A stretch of DNA of 64,000 nt from Acanthacorydalis orientalis (Eukaryota; Arthropoda; Insecta; Megaloptera; Corydalidae): assembly GCA_034766995.1 (NCBI GenBank), contig CM068322.1:2996589-3060588 (forward strand), in the 5' to 3' direction. Below the pieces are notes generated by a model. It saw nothing but the letters and a program-made list of their open reading frames with translations, was not told the origin of the DNA and searched no databases. Positions 46,651 to 60,278 of the stretch are shown one piece after another (position 1 is the first letter of the stretch; every line of letters begins with the position of its first letter). Both the position numbers and the translations under genes were made by a program.

Positions 46651-47181
46651 CAGCAAAAAAAAATCAAATATTGACCTCAAGGATAACAAGCGTAACTTCA
46701 ACTCCAAGTACATAAGTATTAAACAAATTACAACTAATAAAACATTACTCCTCTCTAATTCTATTCAAGAGATAGAAATACTTTCCATGACGAGAGCCTG
46801 CCTTCAATGTCACTTTAGAAGTTTTGTTAGGTAATCTCCAATTATTTTTTCGAATCGTATTATTGTATTGACTCCTTTTTCATCTACAATGAGCAATTCA
46901 TCTGAGATTAGAATTTCATCATATGTGAAAATAATTGAATGGTTAGCGTGAGGTTGTTGTGTATACCCGATCAATTAAATTAGTTTCAATTAAGGTGTTG
47001 TTTATCTTTCACGATTGATCAAAGCGACTGAATGCTACGTTGAAGCACGCATGTTACTGAAATACATTTATTTACATTTAATAGACCACACTAAAAATAT
47101 TAAAAACTCTACCTAAGCACAGAGTTTATTCACCTCTACTAAACATTGATATAATAACAATATAATAAACCATATTTATGT

Positions 47182-47238
47182 TTATATATATATATATATA
47201 TAATATATATATATATATAATAAATAATATAATGAACC

Positions 47239-47320
<82 letters not shown>
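47182..47320. repeat. Two (TA)n arrays
   Basis: Arrays at 47182-47219 and 47241-47320 with a short AT-rich break. Confidence 0.94.
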
Positions 47321-47323
<3 letters not shown>

Positions 47324-48205
47324 CATAATACACCATACCTTTAGTGAAAGACTTGATTGTATCCGAGCTCTTCAAGACTCATAATGATAACAAAATATCA
47401 ATTATTAATATCTTAGTAATTTATTGAATCGATATTCTCGTGTCTAGTGAAATGCAGATAAGATTATCAACCTTACAGTTCATTAAATAATGCAAAATCG
47501 ATACACTAAAAATGTCCAAAACGTTATTTAATGATTTTGCCCACAACTACGTCATTTTTATGTCTCACAAATTATTTATATCGTTTCTGAAACATTAAAT
47601 CCATTCTAAAACCCTAAAATGCTAACTCAAAAATGCTAATTGTTCCTCGTTCGATTTCAATATGAACTATTTCTTCAAGAAATCTCATTTAAAACAAGTC
47701 GATTTCATACTTATATGAGAGATATAAATACAATAATAAAAATTAAATAAAAAAACTTTACATCTTTGTAATAGTATTAATAAAAGTTACGTAACTCTAA
47801 AGAACAAGAATTTCAGATTATCGGATGAGTTTTTAATTATACAGTATAAACATTTTTTAATAAATATTATTAATGATTATTATTTAATATTTAAATTATT
47901 TTATTCAAAATATTAGATTGACGTTACGTTGTGAAGTAAGGCCACTTTTTATTTTTTTAACACAAAAATTATTTAATTTTTTCATTAAAAATCTCTGTTT
48001 TACATTTAAAAAGTACATTGGAATTAAAAACAGATCAGCGAATGCGACTCGATGAGACATAATCAACAAAATAATAATTCAAAGAGAGGAGAATTTCCAA
48101 GTAACAAAAAATTCTCGCAAGTAAATGTTTATTAAATGTAATTGGTGAATTTTGAAATGTTGACTCGTATTCTATTTTAATGGCAATTTCAACATTCTCA
48201 CAACA

Positions 48206-48242
48206 ATAAGGTACAGAAAAATATGATGTTTCTGTACCTTAT
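48206..48242. repeat. Perfect 14-bp stem hairpin
   Basis: ATAAGGTACAGAAA, a 9-nt loop, then TTTCTGTACCTTAT. No T-run or gene next to it suggests a terminator. Confidence 0.8.
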
Positions 48243-49977
48243 CGCTATAAATACTACGATATCACTATTTAATTGTTTAAAAAATATTTTCAAAATAATC
48301 AATTATAATTTTTTTTAACATTTTTGATCAGAAATAAATATTGTATCGTATGGTATAAGGGAATTCTTTTGTGAAACATATTGATTTTCTTAGTCACAGA
48401 TATAAATTTTTAATACATAGTCAAAACTTAGCTACATTTAAAAATATTCATAATAATTATGACAAAGAACTTTTCATTATTAAATAAGTGAAATATAAGA
48501 AAATGTTGAACATAACAAAACTAACCGTAAAAAATATATTTAAAAAGCATGTATTAATGAAAAAAGGAACTGAAAAAAATCGTTTGAAATTTGCATATTT
48601 AAACGATTATATTTGCTATATCTTTTAAAACTGCAATCGACATTAGATTTAAATTTATGAACACCATTAAAATTTAAATAAAGTTCTGTAGTCTTGAATT
48701 ATTAACTATACCGGCAACGGCTACGTTAGGCTGTATTACACATTAATAATTATCATTTTTTTAAAATATTTATTGATTTGATAGTAGAATGTTACAAAAA
48801 CTTAATTCTAATTTCATGTTTTTTCAACAATAAATCAATATTTTCTTTTTTATAACTAAGCATAAGTTTTATTATTTAAAACACACTAATAATATGATAT
48901 AAAATATGATATTAAAAAACTATTTCAAATAATACAGTATCATATTAAATAAATTGCTAGGCTTCACTTATAAAGGCTTGATACCTTAAATGTACGAGTA
49001 AATATGCCATTGATTTTTGATAACTATAGGCAACATGAAACTGAGCTGTGGTAATTTAAGTAAAACTATTGATATTGAAATCAATCAAATACACATTTAA
49101 AGCATTTTATGATATATTCTGACGTGTTTAATTCAGATGTTCATTGATAACATTTCAAGTTCATGAAATTTCATCTAAAATTGTTTTTGACATTAAATCT
49201 TCGTAGTTATTAATCATAAAATATACAATGTAATATAATTTTATCAGATATTGAAATATTTTTTTTTCGTTTTTCAATTCTGTCAACACCAGTATTTATC
49301 ATAATGGTCGAATTTTTAAACGCTTCATAAGACTGAATTTTTGCCGTTATTTCATTGATTCGAAACGTTTTATGATAAATGTTTTTATCGACGGTTAGTG
49401 TATAATTTTTTTGTATACGGAGTGAATATTGAATAAAATCGTATAAAGACGTATATTAAACATTTTACTTACAAATTAACACCTTTATTTTTAAGGTCAA
49501 TAAATATCCCGTTTTTAAACAACCTAATATTATATAAAATTATTTGAAGTTAACCATATACAAAAAAATCATTCCGTTTCAGAGAAGTTGCCCAAATTTG
49601 AATAAAACTGTTGCAAAAATAATATTTGTACTACATTTATGCAGACCTATGATAACGATATATACAGTGAAAAGTAAATATTCTTTAATGCGTTGGAGTA
49701 ATATTGAAATATTAAATAATTTTGTTATTTATATATTTTTTTTCGGGTTTAACCAATTACAGTCAATAGTATCTCGTATGTATCGAATGATAACATTTCG
49801 TTGGTCATATTTTGTTTGAGAATTTTATATCATGATAATTTTTTCAAATCAAAATTCGCTATATCTTTAAGATTGAATAGGTAACGGACTTCCTATGTAT
49901 CTTCAATTACTCACAATCATAAATTTACCTTATATCTCAGAATTATTAATATTAACTATATAAAGTTACAGTCACTA

Positions 49978-50520
49978 TTAGGTTAGTAGAAAAATAATTG
50001 CGGTTTATGATTTTCAAATTCATATACATTTTCCATTTGTGGTACAGAACTCTTAAACCTACTAATACCTAACTTTTGTACAAGCTCTCGAATTGTTGTC
50101 CGTGGTTCTGAATCAACGACCAACTTCAGTTGGTCGTTACCAACTGAAGAAGAATGCGCGAAATCTTCTTCATTTTCAAAGCTCTCATCCCCAGTACAAA
50201 ATTTTTAGACCACAATTGTACCCTACTTTCTTTAACAGTACCCAAACCAAAAGCATCATTTAGTTTCCGATCAGTTTTTGCTACTTTTCTCTCCTTTTGT
50301 ATCCATAAAAAAATGCCTTTTATTTACTTCTTTTCCATCCAATTAATTAATTCCTTAATCCAATAGCCGAATTTGAAGCAAAAATAATAATAAACCCAAA
50401 GTCAATGTTACCAAAACACAGACTGAAAAATGCACTTTAAAATGATATTATGATGAACATGATAAGACAAATGTTAGAATTCAGAAAATTGGAATCACAA
50501 GTATTTTCCTACCAACCTAA
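49978..50520 (-). mobile_element. Internally deleted cecropia mariner (543 bp)
   Basis: Ends TTAGGTTAGTAG and CCAACCTAA with TA duplications at 49976-49977 and 50521-50522. Minus orientation. It retains the start and DNA-binding half of the transposase, then jumps straight to the 3' end. Same family as 32049-32606 and the split copy at 16155-22390. Confidence 0.88.
50085..50338 (-). pseudogene. Mariner N-terminal DNA-binding fragment
   Basis: Start ATG at 50338, followed by a stop after four codons. The broken frames still show the family order: a first helix region, a WSKNF-like block with ENEED-like acidic residues, a VDSEPRTTIRELVQKLGIS segment (about 50070-50125) and then the deletion point. 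The catalytic domain is absent. Confidence 0.72.
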
Positions 50521-50522
50521 TA

Positions 50523-51149
50523 TCGAGTCTAAGTAGATAAAGCTTAAATAAAATTTCATTCAAGGGTCAAATGGTGTAAAACTGTATAGATAATAGGCAA
50601 ACAGAAATCAGATAGATGACAGGCAGAATTTCACTTTTGTATATGCACTAACTGTTACATATGTTCTTCATATGTTGAATTTCGTATGAAAGACAATTGT
50701 GTAAACTCGCATATTAAAACTCTTGGGACACAAATTCAAAAAATTAATTTTTAAGGTTCATAATGGTAAAAATCCTGTTTTTAAACACATTAATGCAGCA
50801 GCCGATTTTTTTATGAAATTACTATTCATAATTTGTTATAAAATTTCCAAACAGATAAAGAGCAATCAAAATATTTTTATTTTAATTTGAATATATGTAA
50901 GATATATAAAAGTAAAAAATGATAATATGAAATTTAAAGTATTATGTAAAATTATTATCAAAAGTTTTTTTTAAAATAAATTTTAGATGAATTTTAAATT
51001 CGTTTTATTATTATGTGTGAACGATGAATGGAACATGTCAGTTAGATAAAGAAAAAGTAAATATTCTTCAATGTGTTACAGTAGTTATAAATTACAAAAG
51101 TAATGATGCAAAAGTACAATTTTAACTTAATTCTAAACATGTGTCGCAG
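50523..51149. other. AT-rich non-coding stretch
   Basis: Nothing recognised. Confidence 0.6.
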
Positions 51150-51897
51150 ACATTTACTAATGCTCAATATACTTGTAGAATAAAATATGCTTCCATTTCT
51201 TTGATTATTGTTTTGGCTCTGAAGTGTAATGATGATCTCAATTCTCAACTGTAGTCACAAATCGCAGGAAAAAGTCAGTCGTATCCCTTTTAAATCGATC
51301 TAAACTGTCTTAGGAAATTTGTACTCGAATGCGTTTATGATCAATTGCCTGAAAACGCGGCTCTCATCTTACCGACGGCTTTTTCATACTTAACTTCTCA
51401 GTTAGGATGTGACACACGCATTCATCTAAGACACCCATAACCTTAGCAATTTTGCACACCTTCAAGCACCGATCCTGTAAGGCAATATCGTAACTTTGCC
51501 GATGATTTGTTTTATCATTGCAGTTTTCGAACTTCTACTATGCGAGTTATCTTCTAAAATTGCAAGGCCGCATTTAAATCCAGCTTCCCATTTCTTTACA
51601 GTTTTATACAAAGGTGCACCCTCACCCAGTACATTTTTCATTTCATTAAAGATTTCTGTTGGCGTTAAGACTTTTTTGACAAAAAATTTTATCACCGCAC
51701 GATGCTTAATTTTATCCATTTCAACAACGGAACAAAAAGAGTTTTACTTAAATTGATGATTGCAACAAACTGATGGGCATATTAATTATAGACCTTGGGG
51801 TTATATATAACAAAGATATCGCTTTGTAATGCGCCACAAATATTTTAAAATATTATCGCCACATATGTTAGGCCGAGGACTTTTCAAATCACCTTCG
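51150..51897 (-). mobile_element. Truncated irritans-type mariner
   Basis: The 5' end is preserved: read inward, CGAAGGTGATTTGAAAAGTC from 51897, with TA at 51898-51899. It has a roughly 178-bp leader to the ATG at 51719, as in irritans mariners. Similarity to transposase fades near 51150 just after the first catalytic block, and no 3' terminal repeat was found. Confidence 0.75.
51170..51719 (-). pseudogene. Irritans-type mariner transposase, N-terminal pseudogene
   Basis: Opens MDKIKHRAVIKFFVKKVLTP and TEIFNEMKNVLGEGAP (51719-51610), the typical first helix-turn-helix. After residue 75 the frame is lost and similarity continues as KVMGVLDECVCHILTEKL (about 51385-51440), KRIRVQIS and DSLDRFKRDTTDFFLRFVTT (about 51255-51325). 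The first catalytic block reads TTVEN with a stop, where relatives have TTDETW, so the first Asp is Val. Later domains are missing. Confidence 0.76.
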
Positions 51898-51899
51898 TA

Positions 51900-53317
51900 T
51901 TTAATTTTTTGGTAGAAAAATTCTTTCAGTCCAATTTTTACTCTGTATAGCTAGTACTTGGGTTTTCATATTTGTATATCTCCAAAAAATCTACAGAACA
52001 CTGATTTTTTTTATGATTTCATATTCGTCACGTATTTTTTTACTGAAAAATAGAAATATTACAGTAAATAATAAATTGATTGCAATAAAAATGGCGAAGC
52101 TTGCTTCAATATTAAATTATTTACTAAATTACAATAGATTTAAGTAGTTTTGTGCGGTAAACGCATTGTAATATTTTGAAAGTGTTGTTTTTTTTTAATA
52201 ATTATTATTTGGTGTTTAAGGGCACGTAACAATATTTTTTTAATAGTAAATATAGTGTATACGAATCCTAAATTGTCGAAGTTCCTGTATAAAAAATAGT
52301 TCTTTGTTAATGTTGTAGCAAATAATTGTCTAGTTGTGAATATGTTTACAATTTCATTGATTTCAAGTTTATTACATGCACTTTAATAATACAAACTAAC
52401 ATAAAGATGCTTTACAGTATTATAAAGAACAAGTAAACTGTTCTAAAACTTTAAAAATTCTTTTTAATGTAAATATTACTCTTAGGATAATCCTTTTGGA
52501 AATAAAAATTATTATAATACATTAATGAATTAAGAATCAATACATTAACCAATAATTATTTCGGTATCTAATGTTGCAAGACCAATAATAAACTATTTGA
52601 GAAGAGTTTTATTAGAAAGTATGTCTATCCTAACAAAAGTTCAGATTTGATTCAATATTTTACTGAGTTTACGCATAGATTCCTGTTTCATCAATGCACA
52701 ACTAGTTTGTGATTTCAGCGAGTTTTAAATCTTTGTTTCAAAAACGCACTTAATGAAATTCGAAACTAAACAGAAGGAGTAAACATTTTAAATTCTTGGT
52801 ATTATTTGTTAATATTAATGTGATGTTAATATTCACAATTTAACCTCTAATCTATAGTCTGAGAACGTATTTCTTACCTTATTTGTCAGCGTTCTGCACA
52901 TCTGATTGAAGTAATTGATTTTCATTCTGTGTAAACATAAAAAATACATCTTAAATAAATTTATATTTTGTAAAGGTGAACAAAAAGTAATATTTTTTAG
53001 ATTATATTCATCTTTTGTCAGTAAAGTATTTAATAAAAGAACATAATTCTGTTAAAAATATCTGATATTTCCTTTTCAAGTTTTAAGGAAAAGTTGTTAT
53101 TTTTTATAAATAGGGAATATGACACAAAAACTAAGCATATATAAAAATATAGTGTTATTAGAAATTAAAAGGATTTCATTACATATTTTCATTTCTCAAG
53201 TAAATTGGCGACAGAAATTAATGAAAAATTTGCTTCATGCAAGGACTTTTATTTATACGTGAAACAGATGAATAAAAAACTTACAATGGAGAATAATACT
53301 TTTACATTTTTATAGTT
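51900..53317. other. AT-rich non-coding stretch
   Basis: Nothing recognised. Confidence 0.6.
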
Positions 53318-53383
53318 TACGAGGGTGGTCCCAGAAATACCCGACCCAACAAAGAAAACACAAAAATTTTGGAAAAAATATAT

Positions 53384-54447
53384 TTATTTTTCAATATAAT
53401 CCCCTTTCAGCTCTATACACTTTTCCCAGCGATGTTCAATAAGTTCGATACCCTTTTTATAATAATAACTGTCTTGCTCCTCAAAATACCCATTAACTGT
53501 CGACATCACTTCTTCATCGTTGGGAAATCTTTGACCACTGAGCCATTTTTTCAAGTTTGGGAACAGAAAATAATCCGGGGGAGGGTTTAATCTGGCCAAT
53601 AGGGTGCATGAGGTAGCAATTCAAACTTTAATTCATTAATTTTGGCCATTGTAATAACGGATTTGTTAGCTGGTGCATTATCTTGATGAAACAACACTTT
53701 CTTCTTAGCCAAATTTGGCCGTTTTTGCTTGATTTCTTCGCTCAAACGTTGCAATAAGTTCGCATAATACTCTCCGTTGATAGTTTTTCCTTTTTCAAGA
53801 TAGTCAATGAAAATTATCCCACGCGCATTCCAAAAAACCGACGCCATGACCTTACCTGCAGATGAAACGGTCTTCGCCTTCTTTGGAGCCGGTTCTCCCT
53901 TTTCAGTCCATTGTTTTGATTGTTCTTTTGTCCCAGGTGTGAAGTGATGGACCCAAGTTTCATCCATGGTTATGAAACGGCGCAAAAATTCTGCTTTATT
54001 GCTGTGAAACTTCGCTAAACACTCAATTGAAACATTTTCACGACACTTTTTGCTCGAGTGTGAGCAAACGCGGCGCCCATCTTGCACACAGCTTTCTCAT
54101 GTCCAATTTTTCAGATAATATGCGATGTACCGCACTTTTTGAAATGCCTACTATGTCTGCTAGCTCGCGCAGACATAGTAGGCATATTTCAGTCGACGAT
54201 CATCCAGTACCGCTTTGTGGATTTTCTTCACCATTTCTGGAGTCGTCACCTCATTTGGTCGGCCACTGCGATGCTCGTCTTGGCAGCTCGTACGGCCCCG
54301 TTTAAACTCTGCTACCCAATATTTCACTATTGTAAACGAAGGAGCAAACTCACCCAGAGTAGAATCCAGTTCAGCTTTTAAATTGGTTGGGCTGAGGCCT
54401 TTCAAATAAAAGTATTATATCACGTAACGATGATCAATTTTCTCCAT
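53384..54447 (-). pseudogene. Irritans-like mariner transposase pseudogene
   Basis: ATG at 54447 begins MEKIDHRYVI, then TAA at codon 11. DNA-binding segments follow: LSPTNLKAELDSTLGEFAPS and KYWVAEFKRGRTSCQDEHRS. An 18-nt foldback replacement near 54169-54186 shifts the frame between LDDRRLK and the second helix-turn-helix (ELADIVGISKSAVHRIL). A further small loss near 54045 precedes ENVSIECLAKF. The catalytic core reads ITMDETWVHHF, FHQDNAPA and, after a one-base loss near 53590, PPPDYFLFPN, so the D,D34D triad is intact. It ends RWEKCIELKGDYIEK at 53384. The few lesions imply a comparatively young copy. Confidence 0.9.
54144..54185. repeat. Templated foldback insertion in mariner
   Basis: Two perfect 17-bp inverted arms, ATGCCTACTATGTCTGC (54144-54160) and its complement (54169-54185), around an 8-bp spacer. 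One arm is native transposase sequence; the other replaces about 4 nt of it. Confidence 0.85.
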
Positions 54448-54628
54448 TTTTACAAATTCATTGAAAACGTTCACTATTGATGGCTGCCAAACAAATACTA
54501 AACAACGAGGCGTCCTCAAACTTGAAACATATGCTTCATAGATTGTGTACTTTCTAATACAGTGATATTTTTCAAACAACTACCGCCATCTCTAGGTCAG
54601 GCCGGGTACTTCTGGGACAACCCTCGTA

Positions 54629-56590
54629 CAAGACAATAAACTATATCGTCTTGAAATATAACTAACAGATTTATATTGTAAAACTAAAAATTCTCACTTT
54701 AGAATGAGCATTAAATTAAAACTAAATTAAAATTATTTCGATTTGAAAATAGAATGTGCACTAATTTGATTTCATAATTCCGTCGAACTACAATTTGGGA
54801 CGTGTTGGAACAGACAGTATAGAGTTTTATATTTTCAACTACAAAAATAATAATAAAAAAATAAAAATATACTTTATCAATGCTATAATGTTGAACTGTT
54901 ATGGAATTAATTTATGAGAGTAATGTTTCCCAACCGTTATATCGCGAAAATTTCCTTAAAATTTTACTAAAAATAAAATATTTAACATTTATAGAAGGAG
55001 ATCACTTAATATTGATAATGCACACATAACTTCGGTGGTTATCTAAAGTGCTAGCATGATTTTAAGAATTGCGAAAAGAGTTACTTGTTTATTTCTCATT
55101 GAAGCAAAATGAATATAGTCATTACTCGAGAGACAATTTATGATGTTCAAAATTGGAACTTTTAGCAGATTTGTTTGGTCATTTGAACCAATTAAATTTG
55201 AATATATAAGAGCAACAGGAAAATAAAACTTAATTTCTTTAATGATAAATTAGGTATGTGGGAAAGGATAGTAAAAGAAATGTAAATGTAAATGTTTCCT
55301 TTAATATCAATAGTATATTTAATAACAATATTTTAAAACTAATTACTGAAACAGTGACCAAGTTGAAAAATAAAATTTAGTACAACTTTCCTTCTTTAAA
55401 TATTCAGAATTATAACTAAGTCAGATACTCATTCTTAAGTAATGCTAATGATAAAAATATTAGTCTGTCTTTAACGGAAGAAGAAAAAACAATAGAAATA
55501 AAAAAGTCAAAAATTCAAAAAAAAGTTTTCATGAAAATAACATATTGCAATTTTAGATAAAAATTACTTCTAAGCTCCCAAATAAAATGAAAGTAGTCAT
55601 TTTTTTTACCTTTCTTTACTTTTTACTTATGTAAATTGTGAGATTCTGCAATGAAAGAAATGAAGTGCAAAAAACAGTAAGGTTTTGTAAAAATGTAGTT
55701 CATTAATGTTATATTCAACAATGAATGAAATTATTTACAAAAGAAGAGACTACTTTCTTTGAAGAAGAACCCAGAGTAACCTTATCTAATATTCGCCCAT
55801 GAATTAAGAAATAATGTGTCAAGAATTAGTATCATATTAAGAAAATATATGTTATTTTTTGTTATTGTACACGTAACAGGTACCGGAATATGATTTTTTA
55901 TTAAATAATTTGTTTATATTTGTGATCATATAAAATGTATATATAATATTTATATTATAAATATTTTTCATTCAGTGGCATTTTCGAAATTTTTTCTTCT
56001 TATTTAAATAACTGACAAACTATAACAAATGTCAATATTTATTATGATTTTAAGAAAACAAAAATATTGATCCTAAAAATTACGGCGTGTCGCGAAAGCG
56101 CAGCTAGTTTTAAAATGTGTTGCTAAAACAAAAATGTAGAGAAACATTGTATTAAAGAATTACAAGAAACATATGATTTTTGAAATACCATGATTTTCAT
56201 GAAAAATCAGATAATTGATATTTTTGCATAAATAAATAAGTATATTTGAAGTATTTCGTACAACTGAATGTCATCGTAAAATATATCGATAATTTCTCTG
56301 GAAGCACAAAAGAAACCTTCATACAAAATAAGATCGTTTAAAAACAAATTGGTTTTTTAACGTCTTCAGTGTGAAATCTCGTTGTTACCGTAACGAGGCG
56401 TGAACGAGACAAACTGTGCAACGAATCGAAACGGCATTAGTCGCTACTAATCTGATTTTAAAACCAGGACACACTTTGTGGCTAGATTAGTCTTTTTCAG
56501 TTCGTTGAAAACTTATCCATCACTTTTCACTTTTATTTACACGCTGACAGTTTTTTTTCAGGCGTACAATTTATTTTTAATTTAACAAAC
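54629..56590. other. AT-rich non-coding stretch
   Basis: No gene. TTGGAACAGACAGTATAGAG at 54805-54824 resembles the left terminus of the mariner at 7331 and may be a solo end. Confidence 0.5.
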
Positions 56591-56600
56591 CTCTCTCTCT

Positions 56601-56646
<46 letters not shown>

Positions 56647-56664
56647 ATGTGTGTGTATGTATGT
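56591..56664. repeat. (CT)n(TA)n(TG)n microsatellite
   Basis: CT tract, TA array and TG/TATG tract in succession. Confidence 0.94.
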
Positions 56665-58439
56665 AAAATAAATATCTTAAAAATTTTAAATTAATTTTTA
56701 TCTTAATTTTAGGTTTCTTTTTTGCATTTGTTGAAATTTTTAATTTATATAATATAATAAATTCGGCTGTCCTAAAAATATTTGTATATTTCTCTCGATA
56801 AATTACACAATTAAAATCAGTTTCAAAAAAGTAATTTTTCTCAATAATATATTTTCCATGGTTATTAGCTACAATTGTCCTCCTCTATTAATTTATACCT
56901 AAAATGTGGAATGTTTATATGGTTATTGTTATGATATGTTCATATAGCACCTAAAGACTAGTATCGAAATACAAAATTACAAAACTACGAATGAATTTTT
57001 GATTTCACTACAAACCATAAATATTTTTTTTTATGAAAGAGGCTTAATAATTGAATAATTTAAAAAGTTACTACCATATATTATATATACATACTACATA
57101 TATATATACACCCTTTGGTATATACTGTTATAGAATATACCCACGTGTATAACCTCATGAATATCACTAGTATGATCTATTTTGCATTTTACATTTTCAT
57201 TATATCTACCTTTAGATCTCATCAAATTTGAACAAAAATTTTTTCCTGAAATATATTTTAATAGATTTCATAGATTACATTAATTTTATATATTGTTCAA
57301 AGTCACTTAAAATATGTTTTGGCAATTTTATATGTAATTTTTAAGTAATTACATTAATTTATGTAAAATAAATCCATTTTTTTTAATAAGCTTTGTGTAT
57401 TCATTTTCGTTAAATTTGGGTCTTTTATGTACAATGGCTCAAGGTAAAACTGATACTTTTATATAAATATACATATGTATACATGGGCATTGAATTTAAT
57501 AAATAAAAATATAAAAATTTCCATATAAGATTCAAAAAATATTTTTATAACAATAGATTAATTTTAATGCAAATAATTTTGAATAAATCTAAATCCACCT
57601 GAAGATAACGAGAGTCAAAACATTATTTGAGAGAAGAACGTATCCATTCCTTACAAGATTTACATAAGGCAATGAAAAGGTGTACAGGAAAATAAGACAA
57701 TGAAAGCAACATCAGTTTTTAAGACTATAACTAAATTCACATTTCATATTTTTTTCAAAAAAAATAGTATATTAAATGTTCAATAAATGATTAATCATTC
57801 TTTTGATCGTTACAGTACAATTTTCTGATTTTTATATCCCTCAATTCTTTAATGATGAAGAAATTTCCATGTAGAGAAGTAAGTAACAATAAAAATCAGT
57901 AATCGATTATTAAACAACTTTGGCCAAAAAATATATATGTGGAAAAATGAAAAGGCCATAGTAATTAGATTCAGCATTATCTTCATTATTCTAATTGAAT
58001 TGAACTAATATTTTTTTAAATAATATTGTAAATTGAATTGTTTACTAATGTATCAATTTCCAATTGTTTAATATTATAAATAATTTTTCAAACTTAAAAA
58101 CATTTGTTTAAAAATAAGTATTTTTCCATGATACTTTATATATTGTCTTTAATAAACTGAAGATTAGAGATATTGATTCGTAAATTTCCACATGGAGGAA
58201 TACCAAGGAAAAAAATAATTAGTAGGAATTTTTAGTTATTTTTAAAGTAAAATTGAACTAAAGAATTATTTTTACAATAAAATAAGAAATTTAATTATCT
58301 AAATTACTACTAGATGTCCTGTATACTAATATATCTACTAATGATAAACATATTTTCACCGCACTTATCACACCAATTAATCTTTTATAGTATCATAATC
58401 ACCCAATTAAATATAAAACTAAACTTAACCTATTATACA
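56665..58439. other. AT-rich non-coding stretch
   Basis: Nothing recognised. Confidence 0.6.
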
Positions 58440-58830
58440 CATAAGACTTAACACAATTTATGCAACAAATATATAATTATAGTGAAACGAACATATTAAT
58501 CCAGATGGAACGACTCGGAATTTCTTGTTTTATGACAAGTAAAAGTACTGTAAACCACAATGTATCACGTATAATCAAGATAAGAATGGAAGAACAACGC
58601 ATCAACCTATCTACTGGATGCTGGCGTCAAAGTACACACGATCTAATGAACACTTCAAATCCTTTAAATACCATGCCAGGACCAGGGATCGGCGGCGTTA
58701 CCAGATTATATAGGCTGGACCGCTAACACGCTCTAGACAAGCGCTCCAGAACAGCTTAATTATTTTAACAAGGTTGGGTGAGTCTGAGCAACGTTTGCGT
58801 TAGAAACATACACACACAGAAAAGTACATA
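58440..58830. other. GC-richer patch with 88-codon ORF, unassigned
   Basis: A plus frame at 58460-58726 and the following 80 bases are more GC-balanced than the surroundings, with the end reading STGCWRQSTHDLMNTSNPLN and PGPGIGGVTRLYRLDR. No domain recognised. It could be an exon, a non-coding RNA or a transposon fragment. Confidence 0.3.
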
Positions 58831-58852
58831 ATAAGTACACGTATGTACGTGG

Positions 58853-58856
<4 letters not shown>

Positions 58857-58898
<42 letters not shown>
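58857..58898. repeat. (TA)n microsatellite
   Basis: TA array. Confidence 0.95.
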
Positions 58899-59299
58899 AC
58901 ATTTTTATCCGCCAACATTGTCTATATTCTGTGTATTATTCTTCTCAGAGTTATAAATGTACTTAAATTTTCTCTCTTTTATGTACTGATAATATAAGTT
59001 ATGTGCTGATATAATTGGAATTGAACAAACAGTAAGATTATCAATTATATATATATTCGAAATACGGTTCAAAACTTCTTCATTTCACATAAGAAAAAAA
59101 TATTATTATAATCCCTTTGCTTAAATGAATGTTTGCAACACCTAAAAATTTTGATTTATTTTTACCAAATGGAAGATTTCACAAGTTTTACTTTCAAAAT
59201 AGCTTAGTATATTTCTTCATCCATATTGTATCTTATCTCTTTACAATTTGCTTCCAATTTTGAAAATAAAAAATAACATTAAGAATTAAACTGTGAAAT
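58899..59299. other. AT-rich non-coding stretch
   Basis: Nothing recognised. Confidence 0.6.
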
Positions 59300-59452
<153 letters not shown>

Positions 59453-59639
59453 AGTTTCCAAATTACATTCTAATTAGTTACAGGGACAAACAGAAACATT
59501 ATACTATTTGTTATAGAAGAGGGTTTCTAACAATTTGTCTAGATTTGAAATTATTTTACATTGAAAATTGTTGGCGTAGTTGAGAAATTGATGTCTGATT
59601 GACGGAATATCATATTAGCCGCGCACGAGGTATTTAAAT

Positions 59640-59641
59640 AC

Positions 59642-59706
<65 letters not shown>
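59640..59706. repeat. (TA)n microsatellite
   Basis: TA array with one AAA break. Confidence 0.95.
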
Positions 59707-59708
<2 letters not shown>

Positions 59709-60114
59709 TTATGAGAAGTGGCTTACACCAATTAAAGAAATAAAAACGTATTAAAATGTACAGATGCATCAATGGGATTAAAAAATAATAAAACAATATT
59801 AAATTTAAATATATTTATTGCATGAAGGTAAAAGTTTGTTAAGATAAATTGAATAAAATCCAAGTAAAATAACCGTTGTTATAGAAGTTATTAAATTGAT
59901 GTAAAAAAATGGATTCAATCTGTCTACTGTTCTGTTTTATTTTTATTTTTTTTAGCCTTAACTTTTCAAATAACTTAATTTTACAAGTCTAATAAAAAAT
60001 ACTAAACTAGTCTGTACATTTAAACATTAAAATTTCACTTACTCTAATTAGTAATGCGACTTAGAATTCCCAATATCGAAACATAAACATACTCAGAATT
60101 TCAAACCAGAATTT
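59707..60114. other. AT-rich non-coding stretch
   Basis: Nothing recognised. Confidence 0.6.
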
Positions 60115-60128
60115 TATATATGAATATG

Positions 60129-60178
<50 letters not shown>

Positions 60179-60190
60179 CATATATATATT

Positions 60191-60234
<44 letters not shown>

Positions 60235-60236
60235 CG

Positions 60237-60275
<39 letters not shown>
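60115..60275. repeat. Long (TA)n array
   Basis: TA blocks with TTTATA, ACATA and ACGTA breaks. Confidence 0.95.

Positions 60276-60278
<3 letters not shown>

Larger units (their letters stand above)
46651..49977. other. AT-rich stretch with TA arrays and one hairpin
   Basis: No gene recognised. Contains TA arrays at 47182-47320 and a hairpin at 48206-48242. A 91-codon frame at 49544-49819 has no motif. Confidence 0.55.
53320..54626 (-). mobile_element. Full-length irritans-like mariner, inactivated
   Basis: Both ends are clear: left CGAGGGTGGTCCCAGAAATA (53320-53339), right read in reverse CGAGGGTTGTCCCAGAAGTA (54626-54607), with TA duplications at 53318-53319 and 54627-54628. At 1,307 bp it is full length. 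All three catalytic aspartates survive but the frame is broken at four places. Confidence 0.92.

Noticed and set aside
50154..50366. 70-codon plus-strand ORF
   Set aside because: Antisense to the deleted mariner at 49978-50520.
54805..54830. Solo mariner terminus like that at 7331
   Set aside because: Similarity covers about 25 bp only and no partner end was found, so it is noted but not called as an element.
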